Source of the DNA: Microvenator marinus
Lineage (GTDB): Bacteria; Myxococcota_A; Bradymonadia; Bradymonadales; Bradymonadaceae
Reading direction: 5' to 3'
Length of the DNA stretch: 64,000 nt
Assembly: GCF_007993755.1 (NCBI RefSeq)
Contig: NZ_CP042467.1
Coordinates: 3,806,001-3,870,000 of the forward strand
In this document: positions 7,841 through 16,620 of the stretch, piece by piece
Position numbering within the stretch: the first letter of the stretch is position 1
Layout: each line of letters opens with the position of its first letter
Made by a program: the position numbers and the translations under genes
The notes under the pieces: generated by a model
Database searches by the model: none
The model's input: the letters and a program-made list of their open reading frames with translations, nothing else
Told to the model about the DNA's origin: nothing

Positions 7841-9391
7841 ATGGAGAAGCTTCAGCAGTTCAAAGCTCAAATTCTGGGCATTTGGGGCCAGTTCTCTTCG
7901 GCTCAGAAAGCCACCTTTGTGGGTGTGTTGGCCGTGGCAATCCTCGGGTTTGGATGGATCGTTTCGCAGGCGACGCAAACGGACTGGAAGGTCCTTTACT
8001 CAGACCTCGAGCCCACAGCTGCGGCACGGATCACCGAAGAACTCGGAAAGCGACAGATTCCGTTCAAGATCGTCAACGAGAGCACGATTTCTGTGCCTCG
8101 TGAGCGGGTTCATGAGGCTCGACTGCAGATTGCAGGAACTGGAGTGACCGACTCCACTGCGGCTGGGTATGAGCTTTTCGACGAGTCAGACTTCGGGATG
8201 ACCGCGTTCACGCAGAAGGTGAATTTCAAGCGAGCCATGGAGAATGAGCTCGCGCGCACCATCAAACATATCCGAAACGTCAAGGATGCCCGTGTTCACT
8301 TGGTCATGCCTGAGGATTCGCTTTTCGCAGAGAATCAAAAGACCACCACCGCTTCTGTGGTCCTGAAGATGGACGGCGGAGCAACTCTGCCGGCGGCTCA
8401 GGTTCAGGCGATTCAGCATCTTGTAGCTTCGGCTGTGGAAGGGATGAGCCCCGATAACGTCACGCTCGTAGATCAAGATGGCCGACTACTCGCCCGTCCC
8501 GAAACGGACACCCTCTTGGGTGAAGGAGCCATGGCCAACGCTCGCGCATTGGAAGGCAAAATCGAAGAAAGGATCGTCGAGTTACTCGCACCGATCGTGG
8601 GTGCCAGTGGTGTGCGTGCAAAGGTCCATGTGGATATGGATACTAAGGTTGTGGTGGAGACCGCCGAGCTTTTCGACCCCGAACAAACTGCGATTCGTAG
8701 CGAGCAGCGCTCAGAAAGCGTGACCTCGGATGGAAAGGCTGTGGCGGGCGGAGCACCTGGAATTGGGGCGAACCTGAATGCTGAGGTGCAGGAGCGCGCG
8801 CCCGAAAGTGCGACGTCCAGCAAAATCGATCAGGTGACGAACTACGAGGTGAGCAAACGTGTGGTTCAAACCACGCAGAACGGTCAAGGCATCGCGCGGC
8901 TCAGCGTCGCTGTGCTTGTGGACCAAGCCGCACTCAAGGACCCCGCACAACTCACTGAACTCGAGGCGCTTGTTAAGAGTGCTGTCGGCATTGAGGAGGC
9001 TCGTGGTGACGCGTTCGAACTCTCGTCCGCCGCGTTTATGGCGCCACCCGTCGTTGAGGAGAGTCCCATGGACTGGGTGGATCCGGGCGTAATGGTCCCT
9101 GTGGCCCGTTACGCCACGCTTGGGTTCCTTGCCCTTTTGCTCTTCTTCTTTGTGGTGCGGCCAGTGACTCAGTCCTTGAAACCCGCTCCGGCACAACTTG
9201 CGGCGCACAAGCCTGAAGAGGTCGAGGTCGAGATCGTCGGGCGCAGGGTCGGCGAGGTGGGTGAAGTGCCTGCGGTTGAGGGGGCGAAGCTTGGGCAGCT
9301 TCGTCAGGAAGTTATCGGTCTGAGCGAGGGCGATCTCGAGAAGACCGCGATGATTTTGAGCCACTGGATTCGTACCGATAATCACGCTTGA
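7841..9391 (+). CDS. fliF: Flagellar MS-ring protein FliF
   Basis: 516 residues. A membrane segment at about 25-43 (TFVGVLAVAILGFGWIVS) and a second at about 420-440 (TLGFLALLLFFFVVRPV) flank the periplasmic YscJ/FliF ring-building domains. The conserved AYELFDESDFGMTAF-like block (here GYELFDESDFGMTAFTQKV) and the ARVHLVMP motif are present. The C-terminal cytoplasmic tail, which binds FliG, is somewhat compact. It starts 4 bases after fliE with GATGGAGAAG context and is followed by fliG. Confidence 0.96.
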   Translation: MEKLQQFKAQILGIWGQFSSAQKATFVGVLAVAILGFGWIVSQATQTDWKVLYSDLEPTAAARITEELGKRQIPFKIVNESTISVPRERVHEARLQIAGTGVTDSTAAGYELFDESDFGMTAFTQKVNFKRAMENELARTIKHIRNVKDARVHLVMPEDSLFAENQKTTTASVVLKMDGGATLPAAQVQAIQHLVASAVEGMSPDNVTLVDQDGRLLARPETDTLLGEGAMANARALEGKIEERIVELLAPIVGASGVRAKVHVDMDTKVVVETAELFDPEQTAIRSEQRSESVTSDGKAVAGGAPGIGANLNAEVQERAPESATSSKIDQVTNYEVSKRVVQTTQNGQGIARLSVAVLVDQAALKDPAQLTELEALVKSAVGIEEARGDAFELSSAAFMAPPVVEESPMDWVDPGVMVPVARYATLGFLALLLFFFVVRPVTQSLKPAPAQLAAHKPEEVEVEIVGRRVGEVGEVPAVEGAKLGQLRQEVIGLSEGDLEKTAMILSHWIRTDNHA

Positions 9392-9400
9392 GGAATAGAT

Positions 9401-10420
9401 ATGAGACCAAATGCCACCAGGATGATGGATTCAAACGTGAGCGCCGGAGCACGCAAAGCCGCGATCTTCGTGTTGACGGTTGGAGACGAAGTGGCTCGTG
9501 AACTCTTTACGAGGCTCTCGGAAGACGAGATCAGGTATCTGGGCGATGTGGCGCAGCGACTTGAAAACGTAACGCCTGCTGAAGTGGCCGAGGTTCTGCT
9601 TGAGTTCCGGCAGTACTTTCAGGGAGGTCATATTCCGAAGAAGGGGGTTGGTGGCGTGTTTCAGTTGATGATCGAGAGAGCTCTCGGTGAGGACCGCGCA
9701 AAGAATCTCTTTTCGCCCAAGCGACGGCTCGATGACCCATTTGAGCTTTGTAATGCCATCGACACCTCTTTGCTCGCAAAGCTTCTGGAAAACGAGCACC
9801 CACAAACCACAGCAGTAATCTTGGACGGCATCGATCCCAAGCGTTCGAGCGAGGTGCTCTCAAAATTCGACCCCGACCTCGTGCCGGATATCGTCTACCG
9901 CATGGCCCACCTCAAAGGTGTTTCAGAGGAAGTCAGGCAGGAGATTGGCGATACCTTTGCGGCCGAACTTCGAGCCATGAATGTGGCGCAGGAAGAACCC
10001 GGAAACGCGGATCAAAAGACCATTCAGGTCCTGAAATCCATGAAGCCTGACGCCTCGAAGTCAGTGCTGGAGTCGTTGGAGGCGGTCGATCTCGAATTTG
10101 CGCGAGAGCTAAAGGCCAAGCTCTTCACGTTTGACGATTTGACAGCCCTGGATTCCCGCTCCATGCAGCGGCTGCTCCGTGAGCTAGATAGCAAGCAGCT
10201 CGCTGTCGCCATGAAGGGTGCCTCGGACGGCATCAGCAATCTTGTGTTCTCTAGCATGTCGTCGAGAGCCGCAGACATGCTTCGCGACGATATCGATGCC
10301 ATGGGACCGGTGAGGTTGGCCGATGTGGAAGCCGCCCAGAAGTCCATTGTGGATGCCGCTATGAGGCTCGAAGAAGAAGGTGTCCTCACGCTTCCAAGAG
10401 GGGGTGACGATGTTCTCTAA
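9401..10420 (+). CDS. fliG: Flagellar motor switch protein FliG
   Basis: 339 residues, the usual FliG length. The N-terminal FliF-binding domain (GARKAAIFVLTVGDEVARELFTRL), the middle domain (EHPQTTAVILDGIDPKRSSEVLSKF, with the EHPQT motif) and the C-terminal torque-generating domain with charged residues (FDDLTALDSRSMQRLLRELD) are all recognisable. TGAGGA lies before the ATG. The last 11 bases overlap fliH. Confidence 0.96.
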   Translation: MRPNATRMMDSNVSAGARKAAIFVLTVGDEVARELFTRLSEDEIRYLGDVAQRLENVTPAEVAEVLLEFRQYFQGGHIPKKGVGGVFQLMIERALGEDRAKNLFSPKRRLDDPFELCNAIDTSLLAKLLENEHPQTTAVILDGIDPKRSSEVLSKFDPDLVPDIVYRMAHLKGVSEEVRQEIGDTFAAELRAMNVAQEEPGNADQKTIQVLKSMKPDASKSVLESLEAVDLEFARELKAKLFTFDDLTALDSRSMQRLLRELDSKQLAVAMKGASDGISNLVFSSMSSRAADMLRDDIDAMGPVRLADVEAAQKSIVDAAMRLEEEGVLTLPRGGDDVL

Positions 10421-11084
10421 GAAAGACGAAGTGTTTTCGCGGTCCAGTGAGGTTCGGACTGTGGATTTCTCGGCGCTCAAGAGAGTGGAACACGAGCCAC
10501 AATCGCTCGAAGAAGGGTCCTTCGTGTCTGATATCGAGCCTGAGATGGACTACCATGCCGAGCTCGAAGCTGCACGCAAGCAAGCGTATCAAGAGGGGTT
10601 GGCCGAAGGCCGAGCCATTGCCTCAGAAGAATTCCGACGCACTCAGAGCGAAGAACTCGCCCTTGAGAAGGCTCTACTGGACAAGTTGTTGAGCTCGATC
10701 GATGAGCTCACGGATGATGCTGAAGACGCTGTGATTCACTTGTCCCGGGCCTTTGCCGAGGCGATCTTGGAGCGCGAGATCGAGCTTCCTGAGACCGTTG
10801 TACATATCACCAGGGCAGCGATTCAACGGGCGTGTGGTCTCGATACTATTCACGTCTACGTCAATCCGACAGCGGTCCCAATTCTGGAGAATCACCTGCA
10901 CATGCTTCGTCCGGACGACCCCATGGGTAAGAGTATCTCCATCCTCGGGGATAACGCGTTGAGTCCAGGGGACGTCCGCATTGTTTCAGACGGCGGCCAT
11001 ATCGAAGGGATTTTGCAAGATCGCCTCGACAGGCTTGTGGAGTCTGCCTTCGTCTCTATCTCCGAAGTCTCGATGGGGGAGTGA
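10410..11084 (+). CDS. fliH: Flagellar assembly protein FliH (ATPase regulator)
   Basis: 224 residues. The central part (AELEAARKQAYQEGLAEGRAIASEEF) has the small-residue, coiled-coil stretch typical of FliH, and the C-terminal part (LGDNALSPGDVRIVSDGGHIEGILQDRLDRL) matches the FliH/HrpE family end. FliH dimers bind FliI and regulate its ATPase. Start 10410 is chosen for the GAGGGGGTGACG context; the gene overlaps fliG by 11 bases and its TGA overlaps the fliI ATG. Confidence 0.9.
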   Translation: MFSKKDEVFSRSSEVRTVDFSALKRVEHEPQSLEEGSFVSDIEPEMDYHAELEAARKQAYQEGLAEGRAIASEEFRRTQSEELALEKALLDKLLSSIDELTDDAEDAVIHLSRAFAEAILEREIELPETVVHITRAAIQRACGLDTIHVYVNPTAVPILENHLHMLRPDDPMGKSISILGDNALSPGDVRIVSDGGHIEGILQDRLDRLVESAFVSISEVSMGE

Positions 11085-12460
11085 TGTTCAACGCAGAGTG
11101 GTTTCAATCGCTTAAAGAGGTGGACACTTTTGAGTATCGTGGGCGCGTCTCGCGTGTCACCGGGATGATGGTCGAAGCCGTGTTGCCGAATGCAAGTATC
11201 GGTGAGACCTGTGTGCTCGCGCCCCCCAACCAACCCCCCATCATGGCCGAGATAGTCGGTCTTCGTGAAGGTAAGTGTTTGATGATGCCATTAGGGTCGT
11301 CAAAAGGTCTGAGCGTCGGTACCCCTGTTCGGCGCACCAGTGGGGACGGCGGAATCAAAGTCGGGCCAGGGTGCTTAGGCCGCGTGCTTGATGGACTAGG
11401 GCGGCCTATCGACGGACTTGGTGAGCTGGAAGACGTGGTTTCGATCAACAACTCGCCGCGTCCGATCAACCCGCTACATCGAAAGGGTATTCAGCGCCCT
11501 CTTGACCTGGGTGTGCGCGCAATCAACGGACTGCTTACGATCGGTGAAGGTCAGCGGATCGCGATTGTGGCTGGAGCAGGTGTAGGGAAGTCGACGCTGC
11601 TGGGCATGATGGCTCGTAACACCGACGCCGAGGTGGTGGTCATTGGCTTGATCGGAGAGCGCGGCCGTGAGGTTCAAGAGTTTGTTGAAAACGACCTGAG
11701 GGTTGACGGTGCGTTGGCGCGCCACGTGTGTGTTGTGGCTGCTACGGGCGATGAACCCCCTTCGATGCGTCTTCGCGCGGCGAATACCGCCACCACCATT
11801 GCGGAGTACTTCCGCGGGCAAGGGCTGCGCGTGCTTCTTCTGATGGATAGCCTGACTCGTGTGGTGATGGCGCAGCGCGAGATCGGCCTTAGTGTTGGGG
11901 AGCCTCCTGCGACACGTGGTTATCCGCCGAGCGCCTTTGCTCTTATTCCAGGACTTCTTGAACGCACCGGAATGGGTGAGAAAGGCAGTATTACAGCTAT
12001 TTACACGACGTTGGTCGAAGGTGACGACCCAGACGACCCCGTAGGTGATGCCGTACGCGGGACCACCGATGGCCATATTGTTCTCTCGCGCTCTATCGCC
12101 GAGCAGGGGCAATACCCCGCTATCGATGTGGTTAAGAGCGTAAGCCGAGTCATGCGACAAGTTACCGATGAAGTCCACCAGGCCGCCGCACAGACCTTCA
12201 GGCAGTTCATGGTGGATCTCAACAACGCCAACGAACTTGTATCCCTCGGGGCCTATCGAAAAGGCACCAACCCTACCTACGATACCGCACTCCTGATGGC
12301 CCCTAAGCTCAAAGAGTTTCTGGTGCAAAATCCTGACGATGCCGTGGGTTTAGATGCCTCAATCCGGGCGCTTGAAGAGGCTGTGGTCGTGCCGCAGGCC
12401 GAGACTGCCAATCCGTTTAGGCGAGAAGCTTCGCGCTCCTATGTCCCCTTGAAGTCCTAG
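11084..12460 (+). CDS. fliI: Flagellum-specific ATP synthase FliI
   Basis: The type III export ATPase, 458 residues. Walker A is GAGVGKST (about 164-171), followed by VVIGLIGERGREVQEF and Walker B VLLLMDSLTRVVMAQREIGL, then GEPPATRGYPPSAFALIPGLLERTG. All catalytic motifs of F1-beta-like FliI are intact. The start at 11084 overlaps the fliH stop (TGATG) and has GGGGGA upstream. fliJ, which normally follows, is absent; a FliK-like gene comes next. Confidence 0.97.
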   Translation: MFNAEWFQSLKEVDTFEYRGRVSRVTGMMVEAVLPNASIGETCVLAPPNQPPIMAEIVGLREGKCLMMPLGSSKGLSVGTPVRRTSGDGGIKVGPGCLGRVLDGLGRPIDGLGELEDVVSINNSPRPINPLHRKGIQRPLDLGVRAINGLLTIGEGQRIAIVAGAGVGKSTLLGMMARNTDAEVVVIGLIGERGREVQEFVENDLRVDGALARHVCVVAATGDEPPSMRLRAANTATTIAEYFRGQGLRVLLLMDSLTRVVMAQREIGLSVGEPPATRGYPPSAFALIPGLLERTGMGEKGSITAIYTTLVEGDDPDDPVGDAVRGTTDGHIVLSRSIAEQGQYPAIDVVKSVSRVMRQVTDEVHQAAAQTFRQFMVDLNNANELVSLGAYRKGTNPTYDTALLMAPKLKEFLVQNPDDAVGLDASIRALEEAVVVPQAETANPFRREASRSYVPLKS

Positions 12461-12479
12461 CTGAGAGTTCCAAAACGCT

Positions 12480-13379
12480 ATGCAAGACCTTCGAATCCAA
12501 TCCAATGAGCCTCAACCCTCGCGTCCTGAAGTCAAAAGGAAGCCGGAGAAAGACTTCAACCCCGAGCTTGAGGAGGCGAAAAAGGCCGAGAAAAAGCCAT
12601 TGAAGACTCAAAAGGAGAAAAAGAGCGAGCCGGAGAGTATGAGCGCTGAGGTCTTGGCCGAGATGCTCCTCAATGTGCTTACCAAAGCCCCAGAGAAATC
12701 CACGGAAAAGATTGCCCAGGCTGATGGCGGAAAAAAGATCCCCCTTCTGAATTCAGAGCGGAACAAAGTTCCGCCCGCGAAGACACCTGTGAAGACAGCC
12801 GTAGAAGCGAACCAACCTACCGAAGTAAAAACGCCTCTTTCATCCGCACCCCTGCAAGATGGGCAAGGCGCTAAGGTGTTGGCAACGTTGACGGTCGCTC
12901 AACCTAACCAGCCGCTCCAGGTTGAGGCGCCGCCGCAAGTATCGACGCATTTATCTGGACATGAGGTTCGGATGGAGACTGCCTTGAGGTTTGAGCACGC
13001 CGCTACGCCCGCCTCCAATCTGGTGGAGGTTCGAGAGTTTAAGAGCACCAAATCTGGCGGCGAGACACAGATGCGCCTCGATGTGGACGGTGAAAAGGTC
13101 GAGCTCAGGCTGAGTGTTAAAGACGGGGTGGCTCAAGTCTCTATGCGCACCATTCGACCCGAAGTCGCCAAGCTGATTCAGGACAGTGTGCATGAGCTTG
13201 TCGCGGGACTTGAAGCGCAGGGACTCGAGGTCAGCGTAGATGTCTCGCAAGACGAAGGAGCTCATGCCGAAAAGGTGGCCCACAATGTGCAGGAAGAAGG
13301 GGAGAACCATGCCGAGGCGCCGAAAGAACAACGGTGGCACTACATGGCCATTCGCGGCCGGATTTACGTGGTTGCATGA
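12480..13379 (+). CDS. FliK-like hook-length control protein
   Basis: 299 residues. The first 150 are low-complexity, Lys/Glu/Pro-rich and probably disordered, as in FliK rulers. The C-terminal third (GGETQMRLDVDGEKVELRLS, GVAQVSMRTIRPEVAKLI, HELVAGLEAQGLEVSVDVS) has the beta-alpha pattern of the FliK_C / Flg_hook domain. Its position between fliI and flgD is the classical fliK place. Sequence conservation is low, so the assignment rests on domain pattern and synteny. Confidence 0.75.
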   Translation: MQDLRIQSNEPQPSRPEVKRKPEKDFNPELEEAKKAEKKPLKTQKEKKSEPESMSAEVLAEMLLNVLTKAPEKSTEKIAQADGGKKIPLLNSERNKVPPAKTPVKTAVEANQPTEVKTPLSSAPLQDGQGAKVLATLTVAQPNQPLQVEAPPQVSTHLSGHEVRMETALRFEHAATPASNLVEVREFKSTKSGGETQMRLDVDGEKVELRLSVKDGVAQVSMRTIRPEVAKLIQDSVHELVAGLEAQGLEVSVDVSQDEGAHAEKVAHNVQEEGENHAEAPKEQRWHYMAIRGRIYVVA

Positions 13380-13387
13380 GGTAAACG

Positions 13388-14050
13388 ATGAAACTCAACG
13401 ATGTACTCAATGCCAATGCCATGGCCCCACCCAAGGCGCCCAAGAAGGACCTCGATAAAGACGACTTCTTGCGCCTCTTGACCACGCAGCTCGCCCAGCA
13501 AGACCCACTGAGTCCGATGGATAATCAGGCGTTCGTCTCGCAACTCAGTCAGATGGCGACGGTGGAGAAACTCGAAAACTTAAGCTCGAGTATGCAGAAT
13601 ATGGCGATGGCCCAGTCGGCGAATACTAGCGCCCAGGTCGTTTCGTTCATTGGTCAAGACGTTCGAGTTTCGAGTTCTGACGTGGTGGTCAAAGACGGAG
13701 CGGTGTCTCATGGATTCGGCTTCTCCATCGAGGGCGAGGCCTCCGAGGTAGAGGTTCTAGTCAAAGACAAGGACGGACGCGTGGTTCGAACGCTGACACT
13801 CAGTGGCCGTGAACCAGGTGACCACTCCGTCACATGGGATGGAAAAGACGATAACGGCAACACGCTATCCGATGGCACATACACATTCTCGGTTCATGCC
13901 GAGTCAGAGAGCGGCGAGACGGTAGCCACGCAAAACTATGCGACCCGTACGGTCAAAGGCATCACGTTTGCCGATGGATTTCCCCGACTACTTTTTGATG
14001 AAAACACCTCCGCGTCGCTAGGTGAAGTCATCGAAGTCAAAACCATTTAG
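13388..14050 (+). CDS. flgD: Flagellar hook-capping protein FlgD
   Basis: 220 residues. The N-terminal part (DFLRLLTTQLAQQDPLSPMDNQAFVSQLSQMATVEKL) is the FlgD signature; the middle has the FlgD tudor/Ig-like fold (VRTLTLSGREPGDHSVTWDGKDDNGN, the 'GxxxxxWDGxDxxG' motif). FlgD caps the growing hook. It lies 8 bases after the FliK-like gene and 20 bases before flgE. Confidence 0.95.
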   Translation: MKLNDVLNANAMAPPKAPKKDLDKDDFLRLLTTQLAQQDPLSPMDNQAFVSQLSQMATVEKLENLSSSMQNMAMAQSANTSAQVVSFIGQDVRVSSSDVVVKDGAVSHGFGFSIEGEASEVEVLVKDKDGRVVRTLTLSGREPGDHSVTWDGKDDNGNTLSDGTYTFSVHAESESGETVATQNYATRTVKGITFADGFPRLLFDENTSASLGEVIEVKTI

Positions 14051-14070
14051 ACACCTTTAAGGAGCACGAT

Positions 14071-15315
14071 ATGAGCATCATGAAGTCGATGAATACGGGA
14101 CTTAGCGGCCTCAACGCCAACGGCCGAGCCATGTCCATGATCGGGGATAATATTGCGAATGTGAATACAACCGGGTTCAAGGCTGGACGTCTGAATTTCT
14201 CGGATGTGATCGGCAATACGATGCTCGGTATTGGAGACGGAGTCAGCGCTGGGTCGGTACAGCAGCTCTTCGACCAGGGCGCACTTGACATGACCGGTCA
14301 AGTCACTGACCTCGCCATTGCGGGCGGTGGGTTCTTCGTGGTTCGAGGCGAAGTCAACGGTGAGTCCACCGAGTTCTTTTCGCGCGCCGGCCAGTTCGTA
14401 ATTGACCAAGAAGGGTTCATCTCCTCACCACAAGGTCTTAGGTTGCAAGGTTATGGTGTGGACGATGAGGGGCGTGTACTCTCGAGAACGGGAGACCTGC
14501 AGGTCGGCCAGCTAACGTCGCCCCCACAGGCAACTTCCGAGTTGAAGCTGGAGCTCAATCTGGATTCGAGTGCCGAGGTCTTGACTGATCCTTGGGACCC
14601 CGCGAACCCTGCTGCGACGAGCAATTTCTCGTCTTCAACCACGCTTTATGACTCTCTCGGTAATCCGGTTCAGGCGGAAGTCTACTATCGAAAAACGGCC
14701 GATAATCAATGGGAATATCGAGTCCTTGTGGATGGAGAGAGTGTGCAGGGTGGAACGCCCGGTACGCCATCGGAGATCGGTGACGGAACGCTCGAGTTCA
14801 ACACGGACGGTGAGCTCGTGGCCCACACACCGAATGCGATGAACTTCCAACCGGTAGGTGCCACCCAACCCCAAGATTTGGCCTTGGTCTTTGACAAAAC
14901 AACGCAATACTCCGGGGCGTCGACTCAGCGTCGAGCCTCCCAAGATGGGTGGGCGGCCGGCGAGATTCGTGACCTTCGGATCGACGCGGATGGCAGCATT
15001 GTCGGTGTGTTCTCGAATGGTCAGGAGTCGGCACTCGGACAGGTTGCGTTGGCGAATTTCGAAGCGCCTCATGAGCTCGAGCGTGCCGGCGGAAATCTCT
15101 ACAAGCAAACGCCGAAAAGCGGCGACCCGCTCGTCGGTGTGGCGTCTTCGGGCGGGCGTGGGGCCATCATCTCCGGGGCGCTGGAGGCCTCCAATGTGGA
15201 CCTGGCCCATGAGTTTGTGAAGATGATCGCGGCCCAGCGAGGCTACCAGGCCAACTCGCGCACCATCTCGACCAGCGACCAGATGTTGCAAGAGGTTATG
15301 AACATCAAGCGATAA
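14071..15315 (+). CDS. flgE: Flagellar hook protein FlgE
   Basis: 414 residues. The N-terminus (MSIMKSMNTGLSGLNANGRA, then SMIGDNIANVNTTGFKAGR) and the C-terminus (LEASNVDLAHEFVKMIAAQRGYQANSRTI, ending LQEVMNIKR) are the paired FlgE/F/G signatures. The central part contains the hook-specific domain. AAGGAGCACG precedes the ATG. It appears to be the last gene of the sigma-54 operon, since a sigma-28 promoter starts just after the stop. Confidence 0.95.
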   Translation: MSIMKSMNTGLSGLNANGRAMSMIGDNIANVNTTGFKAGRLNFSDVIGNTMLGIGDGVSAGSVQQLFDQGALDMTGQVTDLAIAGGGFFVVRGEVNGESTEFFSRAGQFVIDQEGFISSPQGLRLQGYGVDDEGRVLSRTGDLQVGQLTSPPQATSELKLELNLDSSAEVLTDPWDPANPAATSNFSSSTTLYDSLGNPVQAEVYYRKTADNQWEYRVLVDGESVQGGTPGTPSEIGDGTLEFNTDGELVAHTPNAMNFQPVGATQPQDLALVFDKTTQYSGASTQRRASQDGWAAGEIRDLRIDADGSIVGVFSNGQESALGQVALANFEAPHELERAGGNLYKQTPKSGDPLVGVASSGGRGAIISGALEASNVDLAHEFVKMIAAQRGYQANSRTISTSDQMLQEVMNIKR

Positions 15316-15321
15316 TTCTTC

Positions 15322-15349
15322 TAAAGTTTGCCATGGAGCGTGCCGATGA
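15322..15349 (+). promoter_or_regulatory. Sigma-28 promoter after flgE
   Basis: TAAAGTTT at 15322-15329 is a perfect -35 FliA box; GCCGATGA follows at 15342-15349 after 12 bases. It lies 55 bases before a 57-residue open frame with a strong ribosome binding site, and could also read on into the BtrH-like gene. Confidence 0.8.
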
Positions 15350-15403
15350 GTCTTTTGTGAGAGGTTAAAAAGACCATAAAGAGCCATGAAGAGGAGTTGC
15401 ACC

Positions 15404-15577
15404 ATGGAAGACCAAGAGAAGAAATCCAAAAGGCGGCCACGTTCGATGCGTGTCAGAATGATTACCGAAGTAACCGCGTTTGAGTGGACACTAATCGAGG
15501 CCCTCTCCGAGCCGCAAAAGACCCGAAAATTGTACGCCGTTCCGCGCTCCGAAGAGTCGTCTCAAATCAGCGGCTAG
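15404..15577 (+). CDS. Small basic protein under a sigma-28 promoter
   Basis: 57 residues, beginning MEDQEKKSKRRPRSMRVRMI and rich in Arg/Lys in the first third, then a neutral helix (EWTLIEALSEPQKTRKLYA). GAGGAG lies 7 bases before the ATG at 15404; the in-frame ATG at 15386 is before that site and unlikely. There is no signal peptide, no membrane segment and no recognised domain. The sigma-28 promoter makes co-expression with flagellin likely, so a regulator, chaperone or anti-sigma partner are options, but it does not obviously resemble FlgM. Function unknown. Confidence 0.65.
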   Translation: MEDQEKKSKRRPRSMRVRMITEVTAFEWTLIEALSEPQKTRKLYAVPRSEESSQISG

Positions 15578-15627
15578 ACACTGCGCTTGCTAGAACGTAG
15601 CGTGGCTCGGTGTATACGGAGCGAGCC

Positions 15628-16620
15628 ATGAAGGTTGTAAGCGGATTCGAACATAGTCCAGGGGCGCATTGTGGGAGCACGGCCATGCGCGATCTGGTGC
15701 GCTGGGCCGGGCTTGAACTCAGCGAGCCTATGATTTTTGGTCTCGGTAGTGGGCTCGCGTTCGTCTACCTGAGGGGCGAAGGCTTGAGCCCTACGCGGAC
15801 GGTGATGGGGCGAGGTTGGAATCTTGAGCAGTGTGCGGCCGACCGACTGGGCGTAGAACTTGTTGAGCGCAACACGGATAGCCCTGAAGAAGCCTGGGAG
15901 CATGTCAGAGAGGCGCTCGAAGCCGACAAGCCCGTGATGTTGCAGTGCGACCTCAAAGAACTTCCGTATTGGGGCTCTCGGACGCCGTTTAACGGTCACC
16001 GAATAGTCGTGGCGGGCTGGGATGAGGCCCGCAAGATCGCGCTGGTAGCCGATACCCATTTTGAGGGTTTGCAGGAGGTGCCGCTTGAGGCTCTGGCTTT
16101 GTCGAGGCGCTCGCATCACGGGCCGATGGGCTACGCGCGACACGCGAGTTGGACTCTGGAAGGTTCGCCGGTGGCGCCGGGGCCCGAGGCCGTTCTAAAG
16201 GCCCTCAAAATCAATGCGGAGACAATGGCGGTTGAGAGTGATGTGGCTGGTCTTGGCGCCATGCGCAACTTTGCTGACGATGTGGGCTCGTGGATTGAGC
16301 AACCGGACGCGGCGTGGTGCTACCGATACGCCTACCAGGTGATCGAAAAACGAGGCACGGGTGGCGGAAATTTCAGGCGCCTCTACAGGGATTACTTGAT
16401 GGAAGCGCTGGAGTTTGTGCCTGCGATCAAGGAGGCGCAGCTTCATGTCGGTATGTCTCGTGCCGCGTCGGCTTGGACAACTCTGGCGGATCGCTTTCAG
16501 CTCGCCTCCGAAAGCCAGTCTCCGGACCCTCAGGTGCTCGCCCATATTGAATCGCTCGCCGAAGCTGTGTACCAATTTGAGTCCATGTTTTGGGACCAAG
16601 TCGAAGAAAGGCTTAGCTGA
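15628..16620 (+). CDS. BtrH-like / DUF4872 cysteine-acyltransferase-like protein
   Basis: 330 residues. The N-terminus (FEHSPGAHCGSTAMRDLVRW, Cys at residue 15) matches the BtrH N-terminal domain, a papain-like fold using Cys/His/Asp; the likely His is in FNGHRIVVAGWD and Asp in ALVADTHFEG. The C-terminal half matches the DUF4872 helical domain. BtrH-family members transfer or cleave acyl groups, as in butirosin biosynthesis. Start 15628 has GGAGCGAG upstream. The stop overlaps the start of the alpha/beta hydrolase gene (TGATG), so the two are translated together. Substrate unknown. Confidence 0.75.
   Translation: MKVVSGFEHSPGAHCGSTAMRDLVRWAGLELSEPMIFGLGSGLAFVYLRGEGLSPTRTVMGRGWNLEQCAADRLGVELVERNTDSPEEAWEHVREALEADKPVMLQCDLKELPYWGSRTPFNGHRIVVAGWDEARKIALVADTHFEGLQEVPLEALALSRRSHHGPMGYARHASWTLEGSPVAPGPEAVLKALKINAETMAVESDVAGLGAMRNFADDVGSWIEQPDAAWCYRYAYQVIEKRGTGGGNFRRLYRDYLMEALEFVPAIKEAQLHVGMSRAASAWTTLADRFQLASESQSPDPQVLAHIESLAEAVYQFESMFWDQVEERLS

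Noticed and set aside
11474-12328. Minus-strand ORF of 284 residues
   Set aside because: Antisense shadow of fliI; composition not protein-like.
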